Below, one piece after another: positions 35,951 to 43,013 of a stretch of 64,000 nucleotides of DNA (positions are counted from its first letter, which is position 1; each line of letters begins with the position of its first letter). The notes beneath the pieces were generated by a model that was not told the origin of the DNA, made no database searches, and saw nothing but the letters and a program-made list of their open reading frames with translations. The stretch spans positions 1,612,001-1,676,000 of the forward strand of contig NZ_CP015118.1 of the NCBI RefSeq assembly GCF_002116905.1, given 5' to 3'. Both the position numbers and the translations under genes were made by a program. Source of the DNA: Piscinibacter gummiphilus. Its GTDB lineage: Bacteria; Pseudomonadota; Gammaproteobacteria; Burkholderiales; Burkholderiaceae_C.

Positions 35951-36952
35951 TCAGTCGACGCGGAAGTTCAGGCGCAGCCAGCCCACCGTGCCTTCCGGAC
36001 GGTTGCGGACGGCGAACTCCTGCATCACCTTGAAGTCGATGGCCCAGGTGCCGCTTTCGCTCAGGTACGCGACGGTCGGGCCGGCGCCGTAGGTCTGGAC
36101 CTTGTTGCCGTCGGCCGCGACGTTGGCGCCCTTGTCCTTGGTGGTCTGCACGAGCGCGTAACCCTGCACGCCGATGCGCCACAGGTCGCCGAGCGGGTAC
36201 ACGGCCGCCCAGTCGGCGTGCAGGTACTGGCCCGACTTCACGCCGGTGTCGCGGTTGGTCGAGTTCACCGAGTAGGTGGTGCGCGTGCCGATCTGGAAGC
36301 CGTTCTCCCAGACGTGGGACGCGACGAGCAGCGGGCGCAGCGTCCAGTACTTGCCGGTGCCGATGTTCACGGCACGGCCGGCTTCGTAGTCGCCCGTGGG
36401 CGCGACGACGGCCAGGCCACCGGCCAGGCGCGAGGCCTCCTGCTGCCAGTCGACGAAGCCGGCGACTTCCATGTCGGCGATGCCGCTTTCCTCGCCGGAC
36501 CGCGTGGCGGCCAGGGCGTTCAACGTGGGCTGCAGGGCCGCCACGGGGGACGACAGGCCGACCGTGGTGCGCTGCTTCACGAGCGGCAGCGAGGCCGAGA
36601 AGCCCAGGCGGCCGTCGGCGACCAGCTGCTCCGTGATCCAGGTGACGCGCGGCACGATCACGTCGGCGCGGACCTTCGTGTCCACCTTGACCGGCACCAC
36701 GCCGACGCCCGGCACGGTGGCGGACTGGCTGACGTCGTCGCCGTTGTTGTCCTTCACCTTGTCGGCGCTGTAGTGCTGGTACCAGAGCTGGCCGTAGACG
36801 CCCGGGAACTGGGGCGTGGCGAGTTCGTACGACGGGGCGCCGAGCAGGGCGCGGACCTGCCCGTTCTCTGCGGCGAAGGCCGGGGCGGTGAAGGCGGCGG
36901 TCAGGGCCGACGCCAGGACGGCCAGACGGCGGACGGGGTTCGAAACGGTCAT
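35951..36952 (-). CDS. Outer-membrane transporter of the phenol-degradation MetA/SphA-like family
   Basis: This 333-residue protein has a signal peptide ending around AFAAENGQ, then beta-barrel-like alternation with YELATPQFPGVYGQLWYQHYSADKV, GLAVVAPTGDYEAG, WENGFQIGTRTTYSVN and a C-terminal aromatic strand ending in LNFRVD. This resembles PF13557 proteins, which are outer-membrane channels associated with degradation of hydrophobic or aromatic compounds. The ATG at 36952 is chosen because the signal peptide starts there. A -10-like TATATT (37012-37007) lies upstream, and the palindrome CGAACGTTCG at 37032-37041 sits where a -35 would be. Confidence 0.8.
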   Translation of the reverse strand: MTVSNPVRRLAVLASALTAAFTAPAFAAENGQVRALLGAPSYELATPQFPGVYGQLWYQHYSADKVKDNNGDDVSQSATVPGVGVVPVKVDTKVRADVIVPRVTWITEQLVADGRLGFSASLPLVKQRTTVGLSSPVAALQPTLNALAATRSGEESGIADMEVAGFVDWQQEASRLAGGLAVVAPTGDYEAGRAVNIGTGKYWTLRPLLVASHVWENGFQIGTRTTYSVNSTNRDTGVKSGQYLHADWAAVYPLGDLWRIGVQGYALVQTTKDKGANVAADGNKVQTYGAGPTVAYLSESGTWAIDFKVMQEFAVRNRPEGTVGWLRLNFRVD

Positions 36953-37031
36953 GGAGGTCTCTGCGGGTGGGGGTTTTGCGGATGGCCGGAAGGTCCGGCG
37001 GACGCGAATATAGCCCGCCCGTCGATAAAAT

Positions 37032-37041
37032 CGAACGTTCG
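37032..37041. promoter_or_regulatory. Candidate operator CGAACGTTCG
   Basis: This 10-bp perfect palindrome (extended on one side by TTC) overlaps the -35 position of the leftward outer-membrane gene. A related inverted repeat, GAACG...CGTTC, lies at 37153-37175 ahead of the rightward gene. The two could bind one regulator. Confidence 0.35.
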
Positions 37042-37152
37042 TTCTTATTTTGAGACGTTTGCACGTGCGCAATTCACGACACGCGCCAAAATGCACCCGA
37101 ACTGCAATGTCTCGTCGAGATCGAGCGCTTACAGTCGCCATCGCGTCATCGT

Positions 37153-37175
37153 GAACGTTTTGTCACAAACCGTTC
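37153..37175. promoter_or_regulatory. Candidate operator GAACG-N13-CGTTC
   Basis: GAACG (37153-37157) and CGTTC (37171-37175) form an inverted repeat, with TTT and AAA also roughly paired inside. It lies about 40 nt before the chalcone-isomerase-like gene. Confidence 0.3.
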
Positions 37176-37215
37176 CACCGCTCGTGTTCGAACCCGTTCA
37201 GCCCCAAGGAAAACC

Positions 37216-37809
37216 ATGACCCTGTCCCGCTACCTCGCCCCCCTGGCCCTCGTGATGGCCTTCGCCACCGGGGCGGCCCGCGCCGAAGTCGAAGTGGAGG
37301 GCTACAAGTTCGCCGACACGGCCACGGTCCAGGGCCAGACCCTGCACCTCAACGGCGCCGCGGTGTCGAGCATCCTGTCGATGAAGTCCACCGCCGTGGC
37401 CTTCTACCTGCCGAAGAAGCAGACGACGATGGACGGCGCGGTCGCCGAGAAGGGGGTCAAGCGCATCCACTTCTTCATGGTGCGCGAGGTGTCCGCCCGC
37501 GACCTGTCGAACGCCATGCTCGACCGCATCCGCCAGAACGTCTCCACCGCCGAGTTCTCGGCCAACATCGTGGCCACGTCGCAGCTGGGCACCGTGTTCG
37601 GCAACCGCAAGCGCGTGAACAAGGGCGACGAGGTGATCGTCGACTACTCGCCGTCCACGCAGACGACCGAGTTCTCGCTCAACGGCCAGAAGATCGGCGA
37701 CTCCATCCAGGGCGAGGCCTTCTTCCCGATGCTGATGAAGGTGTGGATCGGCCCGAAGGTGCGTGGCGCCACGCGCGACGGGCTGCTGGGCGGCAAGGCG
37801 ACCGACTGA
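37216..37809 (+). CDS. Chalcone-isomerase-like exported protein
   Basis: This 197-residue protein has a signal peptide (PLALVMAFATGAARA) followed by the chalcone isomerase-like fold of PF16036: VEVEGYKFADTATVQGQTLHLNGAAV, VAFYLPKK, KRIHFFMVREVSARDLSNAMLDRI and EVIVDYSPSTQTTEFSLNGQKIG. Bacterial members are periplasmic and mostly uncharacterised; some may bind fatty acids as plant FAP proteins do. AAGGAA lies 6 nt before the ATG. It is divergent from the outer-membrane transporter. Confidence 0.88.
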   Translation: MTLSRYLAPLALVMAFATGAARAEVEVEGYKFADTATVQGQTLHLNGAAVSSILSMKSTAVAFYLPKKQTTMDGAVAEKGVKRIHFFMVREVSARDLSNAMLDRIRQNVSTAEFSANIVATSQLGTVFGNRKRVNKGDEVIVDYSPSTQTTEFSLNGQKIGDSIQGEAFFPMLMKVWIGPKVRGATRDGLLGGKATD

Positions 37810-37821
37810 TTTCCCGGATGT

Positions 37822-38739
37822 CTAGACCGGCAGCACCTTGTCGGTCCAGAACGCTGACCCGGGCAGCACGCCCCGGCCGGCCGCCACGTTGTCCACCATG
37901 TGCTCGGCCCGGCTCGTCCCGGGAATCGCGCACGTGACGGCCGGGTGGCTCAGCACGAACTTCAGCAGCACCTGCGCCCACGACGTGGCGCCGATCTCGC
38001 CGGCCCAACCGGGCAGCGGTTCGTCGCGCAGCCGGCGCAGCAGGCCGCCGCCGCCGAACGGGCGGTTCACGATCACCGCCACGCCGCGGTCCGCCGCCAG
38101 CGGCAGCAGCCGCTCGGCGGCCTCGCGGTCGTCGAAGGCGTAGTTGATCTGCAGGAAGTCGAGCTTCTGCGACTTCAGCACCGCCTCCACCTCGGGATAG
38201 GCCGAGGCCGTGTAGTGCGTGACGCCCAGGTAGCGCACGCGGCCCTCGGCCTGCCAGCCGCGCAGCGTCGCGAGGTGCGTGCGCCAGTCGACGAGGTTGT
38301 GCACCTGCATCAGGTCGAGGCGCTTCGCACCGAGCAGCCGCATCGACGTCTCCATCTGCCGGATGCCGGCCTCGCGCCCCGTGGTCCACACCTTCGTCGC
38401 GAGGAACCCTTCACCCGCCTTGCCGCGAGCGGCCAGCACCTCGCCGGTGGTGGCCTCGGCGCGGCCGTACATCGGCGAGCTGTCGATCACCTTGCCGCCG
38501 GCGGCGAACAGCGTGTCGACGACCGCGGGCAGCCGCTGGTACTCGGCGCTGCCCGGGGCCTGGTCGAAGCCGATGTAGGTGCCGCAGCCGATCACGGGCA
38601 GCGGCTCGCGGGAAGACGGGATGGGGCGGGTGTGCATGGGCGGTGCGGCGGCGGGCACGCCGTGCGGCCAGAGCCCCGCGGCCGACAGGCCGGCGGCCCA
38701 TCGGAGCCACTGGGCGCGGGTCAGGCGAGGGGCATCCAT
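37822..38739 (-). CDS. Aldo/keto reductase family protein with Tat-like leader
   Basis: This ~305-residue protein has a leader (LRWAAGLSAAGLWPHGVPAAA) that could direct export. The aldo/keto reductase barrel follows, with VIDSSPMYGRAEATTGEV (catalytic Asp and Tyr), FLATKVW (Lys), DLMQVHN (His) and the cofactor loop CAIPGTSRAEHMVDN. It resembles the YdbC/periplasmic oxidoreductase branch. ATG 38739 is preferred: TAGACT ends 6 nt before it and no ribosome site is visible; a GTG at 38742 is the alternative. It is transcribed toward, and nearly touches, the chalcone-isomerase gene. Confidence 0.87.
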   Translation of the reverse strand: MDAPRLTRAQWLRWAAGLSAAGLWPHGVPAAAPPMHTRPIPSSREPLPVIGCGTYIGFDQAPGSAEYQRLPAVVDTLFAAGGKVIDSSPMYGRAEATTGEVLAARGKAGEGFLATKVWTTGREAGIRQMETSMRLLGAKRLDLMQVHNLVDWRTHLATLRGWQAEGRVRYLGVTHYTASAYPEVEAVLKSQKLDFLQINYAFDDREAAERLLPLAADRGVAVIVNRPFGGGGLLRRLRDEPLPGWAGEIGATSWAQVLLKFVLSHPAVTCAIPGTSRAEHMVDNVAAGRGVLPGSAFWTDKVLPV

Positions 38740-38745
38740 CACCTC

Positions 38746-38751
38746 AGTCTA
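38746..38751 (-). promoter_or_regulatory. -10-like TAGACT, 6 nt before aldo/keto reductase start
   Basis: On the minus strand TAGACT is followed by GAGGTG and then ATG at 38739. The spacing matches the other putative leaderless starts in this window. GAGGTG is too close to the ATG to serve as a normal ribosome site. Confidence 0.4.
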
Positions 38752-38763
38752 GCGGTGGGGGGC

Positions 38764-39027
38764 TCACCCTTCCACACCACCCTGGAAATCGGCGAGCTTC
38801 ACGCCGTCGACCGTGACGATGCGGTCGAGACGGATCGATTCGCCGGAGTCGAGTGTCATGTACTCGACCCCGTCGCGCCCGAAGAGGTCGGCGATCACCG
38901 CCGACACCTCGTGCCGCGTGCCGTCGTCGCCGACATAGACGACCGGGGCGCGGCGGGCCTTCGTCGCGAGCGACTCCAGCACGTCGTGGAATTCGCAGCT
39001 GATCGGTTGGTACGGTTCGGACGGCAT
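38764..39027 (-). CDS. rof: Rof (YaeO)-like Rho-binding antiterminator
   Basis: This 87-residue protein has the pattern YQPISCEFHDVLESLATKARRAPVVYV, VSAVIADLFGRDGVEYMTLDSGESIRLDRIVTV, which follows E. coli Rof (YQPINCDDYDNLELAC..., KASDL..., VEYL, ELRLDKI) over its full length. Rof binds the Rho hexamer and inhibits transcription termination. It lies 7 nt after the dienelactone hydrolase gene on the same strand, so it is probably expressed with it. Whether it binds this organism's Rho is untested. Confidence 0.78.
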   Translation of the reverse strand: MPSEPYQPISCEFHDVLESLATKARRAPVVYVGDDGTRHEVSAVIADLFGRDGVEYMTLDSGESIRLDRIVTVDGVKLADFQGGVEG

Positions 39028-39034
39028 GCGGGCC

Positions 39035-39736
39035 TCACTTCAGGTGGGTGTCGAAGAACGCGAGCGTACGCCCGTCGGCGAGCGCCGCGGCCGCGGCGTC
39101 GTGGTGCTGGCCGCCGTGGCGGGCGAAGGCGTGGTTGCAGCCGGGGTAGTCGTGGATCTTCACCTGCGGGTGGACGTCGAGGGCCGCGTGGATGGTCTTC
39201 TGCGCGTCCTTCGAGATGTACTCGTCCTCGCCCGCCAGGTGCATCAGCAGCGGTGTCTTCAGCGAACGCGCCTCGTCGACGTACTGCTCCGTGCCGCCGC
39301 CGTAGTAGGCCACCGCCGCATCGGCACCGTGTTTCGACGCGGTCCGGAAGGTCATCAGCCCGCCGAGGCAGAAGCCCATGATCCCGGCCTTGCCGGACGC
39401 GCCCGGCAGCGACCGCGCGTGGGCGAGCACCGCGGCCGCGTCTTCCACGCCCTGGTCGAAGTCGAAGGCCTGGTAAAGCGCGAAGCCCTTCTCCCATTCG
39501 GCCTGCGTGCGGTCGGACAGGTCGATGCCCGGCTCCAGGCGCCAGAACAGGTCGGGGCACACGGCGATGAACCCCTGCGACGCGAGCGTGTCGCAGGTCT
39601 CGCGCATGTCGGCGTTGATGCCGAAGATCTCCTGCATGACGACGATCGAGGGGGCCGGCGTGCCGCTGGCCGCGGGGCGCGCGAGGTAGGCGCCGAAGGC
39701 GCCGTCCGGGGTGGTGATGGTGATGCGTTCGCTCAT
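39035..39736 (-). CDS. Dienelactone hydrolase family protein
   Basis: This 233-residue alpha/beta hydrolase has the Cys nucleophile in GFCLGG (Cys123), Asp171 in AGEDEY, His202 in CNHAFAR and the conserved Glu36 in MQEIFG, so the dienelactone-hydrolase triad is complete. AAGGAG stands 7 nt before the ATG at 39736. Family members open lactones of chlorocatechol pathways or act as general carboxylesterases; no ring-cleavage genes are nearby, so a general esterase role is likely. It is followed by the Rof-like gene. Confidence 0.92.
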   Translation of the reverse strand: MSERITITTPDGAFGAYLARPAASGTPAPSIVVMQEIFGINADMRETCDTLASQGFIAVCPDLFWRLEPGIDLSDRTQAEWEKGFALYQAFDFDQGVEDAAAVLAHARSLPGASGKAGIMGFCLGGLMTFRTASKHGADAAVAYYGGGTEQYVDEARSLKTPLLMHLAGEDEYISKDAQKTIHAALDVHPQVKIHDYPGCNHAFARHGGQHHDAAAAALADGRTLAFFDTHLK

Positions 39737-39833
39737 GGGAGCTCCTTCGGGATGGGCCTTCAGGATGCATCGGCGCACCGCTGCGGTCATGTCCCCCAGG
39801 GTGCGCCCGGGACCTGAACGAAGGAGGGGGGCG

Positions 39834-41981
39834 TCAGTAGTCGTAGCGCGCGGTGAACATCAGCGTGCGCGGCGGGTTGTAGTAGACGGCGTGCACGCCG
39901 TAGACCGGGATGCGCGTGTGCAGCAGCGCGTACGACTTGTCGAACAGGTTGCGCACGCGCAGCGAGAAGGTCCAGTGGCGCGACGGGTCGATGAAGTTCG
40001 CACCGAGGTTCACGTAGGTCTGGTCCGGCGCCTTGAGCTCCGGGGTGTTCGCGACGTCGGTGTACTGGGCCTTCAGGTATTGCAGCGTGGCATCGAGGTT
40101 GGCCTCGGCGCCGTTCGAGAACGGCTGGCGGTAGCTCAGGGTGGTGCCGAGCGTGACCGGCGGTGCGTTCGGCAGGTCGTTGCCCACGTAGTCGCGCGAG
40201 GCCTGGCCCGTCGGGTTCGCGAACTCGTCGAAGCGCGACTTCAGCAGCTCGAGCGACAGGGTCCAGTCGACCTGGGCGCTCAGTTTCGCAGCCATGTCGA
40301 TGTCGACCCCGTACGTGCGGGCCTTGCCGGCGTTCACGAGCACGGCGTCGGGCACCGTGACGCCGCCGATCACGAGGTTCGTGAGCGCCGCGAGGTAGTC
40401 GCGGTAGTCGTTGTAGAAGAACGCGACGTTCGCCGAGAGGCGGCCGCCGAGGAACCGGCCCTTGGCGCCGCCCTCCCACGTGGTGACCCGTTCGGGGTCG
40501 GTGGGGGTCTGCGCCGAGATCACCGATTCCGCGGCGCGGTTGTAGCCGCCGAACTTCGCGCCCTGGGCGATGCTCGTGTAGAGGTACAGGTCGGGCGACC
40601 ACTGGTGGTCCACGCCCAGGCGCGGCAGCAGCCCGGTGTCCGACGTCGACAGCCCGTCCACTGAGTACACCGGCACGAGCGTGCCCGTGTTGTCGGTGCG
40701 GGCGAACGCGTTCGCGGCCTTTTGCCGCGTGTGGTACAGGCGCAGCCCGCCGATCACGCCGGTGCGTTCGTCCACCGCCTGGCGGGCCTGGCCGTACAGC
40801 CCGAGGTCCTGCGTCTCCTGGTGCGTGCGCGCATCCGAGTGCACGAGGCCCGCGGCGGGGTAGGCGTCCACGCCGCGCTGGAAGTCGAAACGGTCGGACA
40901 CGAACATCGTGCCCACGGTCCACTGGCGTTTCGCCTCGCGGCCCTGCAGCTGGAACTCCTGCGTGAAGGCCTGCTGCTCGATGCGCTGGGACATCACGTA
41001 CTGCGGCGTCGCGAGCCCGCCGAAGTCGGCGATCGTGGGGTCGTCCGTGTAGGCCCGGTAGCCGGTGATCGAGCGGAACATCAGGCCGTCGCCGAGCAGC
41101 GACTCGACCTTGAGGGACGCCCCGCCCGCCTGGCGTTCGAACGCACCGGGGCCGGCCGGGGTGTAGGTCACGCGGGGCGGGCCGCCGGCGGGGAAGTTGG
41201 CGGTGTTGGTGTCCGAGCCGTCCTTCAGCCCGTCGATGGCGAGCACGGCGCTGGTGGTGTCGCTCGCGGCCCAGCGCAGCTTCGCGCGGAACTGGGTGGC
41301 GTCGATGCGGTTGACGTCGGTGTCGAGCGTGGCGTTGCGCGCATAGCCGTCGTTCACCTTGCGCGAGAACGCGATGCTCGCCGACAGCGGCCCGTCGCCC
41401 AGCGGGCCGTTGGCATAGCCCCGTGCCTCGAAGGCGTCGAGGTTGCCGACGCCCATGGACAGCCAGGCGTTGGTGTCCGCAGACGGATCGATCGAGATGT
41501 AGCGCACGGCGCCGGCGGTGGCGTTCTGGCCGTACAGCGTGCCTTGCGGCCCGCGCAGCACCTCGATGCGTTCGATGTCCGGCAGGTCCCACAGCGCGGT
41601 GGCGTAGCCCCGGATGAGCGGCACGTCGTCGATGTAGATGCCCACGGCCTGCGCCATCGCCGGGGACGACACCCCCACGCCGCGGATGCCCACCGCCTGC
41701 GGCATGTTGCTGAAGCCGTTGGGCACGGACACGCCGGCCACCAGGCCCACGAGGTCGTTGAGCTGGGTGATGCCCTTGCGCTCGATCTCCTTCGAGTCCA
41801 CGACGCCCACCGACACGGGGGTCCTGCGCAACACGTTCTCGACCCGTTCGGCGGTGACGGTGACCTCCGGCAGCGAAACCGGTTCCGCCGCGCCCTGGGC
41901 CGCGGCCCAGGGCGCCAGCAGGGACGCGCAGCCGGCGGCGACGGTCGAGGGGAGGAAACGGCGGGGCACGTGGGCGGTCAT
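39834..41981 (-). CDS. TonB-dependent receptor
   Basis: This 715-residue receptor has a signal peptide (STVAAGCASLLAPWAAAQ), a TonB-box-like region (LPEVTVTAERVENV), a plug with GIYIDDVPLIRGYATALWDLPDIERIEVLRGPQGTLYGQNATAGAVRYIS, and a barrel ending in TLMFTARYDY with the usual C-terminal aromatic residue. It resembles receptors of the sphingomonad/Caulobacter iron-complex-like class, but the ligand cannot be read from sequence. The ATG at 41981 is preferred over an upstream extension. The 140-bp leader contains a GTGAA-rich array (42064-42112). Confidence 0.92.
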   Translation of the reverse strand: MTAHVPRRFLPSTVAAGCASLLAPWAAAQGAAEPVSLPEVTVTAERVENVLRRTPVSVGVVDSKEIERKGITQLNDLVGLVAGVSVPNGFSNMPQAVGIRGVGVSSPAMAQAVGIYIDDVPLIRGYATALWDLPDIERIEVLRGPQGTLYGQNATAGAVRYISIDPSADTNAWLSMGVGNLDAFEARGYANGPLGDGPLSASIAFSRKVNDGYARNATLDTDVNRIDATQFRAKLRWAASDTTSAVLAIDGLKDGSDTNTANFPAGGPPRVTYTPAGPGAFERQAGGASLKVESLLGDGLMFRSITGYRAYTDDPTIADFGGLATPQYVMSQRIEQQAFTQEFQLQGREAKRQWTVGTMFVSDRFDFQRGVDAYPAAGLVHSDARTHQETQDLGLYGQARQAVDERTGVIGGLRLYHTRQKAANAFARTDNTGTLVPVYSVDGLSTSDTGLLPRLGVDHQWSPDLYLYTSIAQGAKFGGYNRAAESVISAQTPTDPERVTTWEGGAKGRFLGGRLSANVAFFYNDYRDYLAALTNLVIGGVTVPDAVLVNAGKARTYGVDIDMAAKLSAQVDWTLSLELLKSRFDEFANPTGQASRDYVGNDLPNAPPVTLGTTLSYRQPFSNGAEANLDATLQYLKAQYTDVANTPELKAPDQTYVNLGANFIDPSRHWTFSLRVRNLFDKSYALLHTRIPVYGVHAVYYNPPRTLMFTARYDY

Positions 41982-42063
41982 GGTGGCATCGGGACAGGGA
42001 AGGTGGTGGCGCACGGCGATCTGCACCGGGCGGCATCATGAGGGAGGGGGCCTGTCAATCGCC

Positions 42064-42112
42064 GTGAAATCTTGTGAAGGGCGTGAACCGGCACGCCCTT
42101 CACGAGCTTCAC
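42064..42112. promoter_or_regulatory. GTGAA array with 12-bp hairpin upstream of TonB receptor
   Basis: GTGAA occurs at 42064, 42074 and 42083 (10- and 9-bp steps), and its complement TTCAC at 42099 and 42108. GTGAAGGGCGTG (42074-42085) and CACGCCCTTCAC (42092-42103) form a perfect inverted repeat with a 6-nt loop. It may be a binding array for the adjacent winged-helix regulator, a terminator for the LuxR gene, or both. No T-run follows the stem on the minus strand. Confidence 0.45.
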
Positions 42113-42124
42113 GACCCCCGGCGC

Positions 42125-42820
42125 TCAGCTGGCGAGCGGGCTCGGCTGCGTGAACACCGAGGCCGCGAACGGCCGCCCGGTGTCCTCGGGGAGGCGGCTC
42201 TCGTGCGGGACGGTGTCGTCGACGAGACCGCGGCCGGCCGCCACCGTGACGGCATGGGTGCGGCTGCGGGCGTCGAGCTTGCCCATGATGGCCTTCACGT
42301 GGGCCTTCACGGTGCCCACCGCGATGTCGAGGTCGGTGGCGATGGCCTTGTTGCACTGGCCCCGCGCCAGCAGGCGCAGCACGTCGACTTCCCGCGACGT
42401 GAGCGACTCGCGCGTCAAGCTGTCGGCCATGCGCTGCGCCACGGTCATGCACAGGTAGCGTGCCCCGTTGCCCAGCGCCCGCACGCAGCGCACCAGCTCC
42501 TCGGTGTGGCAGCTCGTCAGCAGGTAGCCGTGCACGCCCGATTCGAGCGCCTGCCGCACCTCGTGTTCGCGGTCGTGCACGGTGACCACCATCAGCCGCG
42601 TGGGGGCGGGGCGGCCGGGGCGGGGCGGGCGCGTGCGGGCCTCGGTGGCCAGGCGCAGGCCGCTGCGGTAGTCGGCGATGACGACGTCGGCCGGGCCCGT
42701 GTCGGCGGGGCGGACGTCGATGCCCGGCTGGGCCTGCAGCGCGTGCAGGGCGCCGGCCGCGATCAGCGGTTCGGCATGCTCGATGTGGACGATCAGGGGT
42801 CGGGATGCAGTGGTGTCCAT
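42125..42820 (-). CDS. LuxR-family regulator with atypical receiver domain
   Basis: In this 231-residue protein the NarL-like C-terminal HTH (SLTSREVDVLRLLARGQCNKAIATDLDIAVGTVKAHVKAIM) is intact. The N-terminal receiver (residues 8-125) has lost the usual acidic pair (VHIEHAEPL in place of x-DD), keeps an Asp in VIADYRSG, and has Thr instead of the invariant Lys (GYLLTS). Phosphorylation-dependent switching is therefore doubtful, and no histidine kinase is encoded nearby. AGGAGA precedes the ATG at 42820. It lies between the TonB receptor and the large ATPase regulator, all on the same strand. Confidence 0.87.
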   Translation of the reverse strand: MDTTASRPLIVHIEHAEPLIAAGALHALQAQPGIDVRPADTGPADVVIADYRSGLRLATEARTRPPRPGRPAPTRLMVVTVHDREHEVRQALESGVHGYLLTSCHTEELVRCVRALGNGARYLCMTVAQRMADSLTRESLTSREVDVLRLLARGQCNKAIATDLDIAVGTVKAHVKAIMGKLDARSRTHAVTVAAGRGLVDDTVPHESRLPEDTGRPFAASVFTQPSPLAS

Positions 42821-42980
42821 GGGTTCTTCTCCTGTCTCGCGGGACGGGGCGATGCGCCGTGGCGCCCGCCTGCCCGCCGGGGGCTTGTCGGTTCTTCTCG
42901 GGTGTGGCGGGAAGAACCCGAAACTGCCGGGAGGTCCGACCACATGGACGAATGATCGGCGGCGGCCCCTCGGACCGCAC

Positions 42981-42995
42981 GTGAAAAACGGTGAA
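42981..42995. promoter_or_regulatory. GTGAA direct repeat (10-bp step)
   Basis: GTGAA at 42981-42985 and 42991-42995 lies upstream of the LuxR gene. The spacing matches that of the array at 42064 and the one-turn spacing favoured by OmpR-type winged helices. Confidence 0.3.
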
Positions 42996-43013
42996 TCGGC
43001 GACAGGGTTCCGT

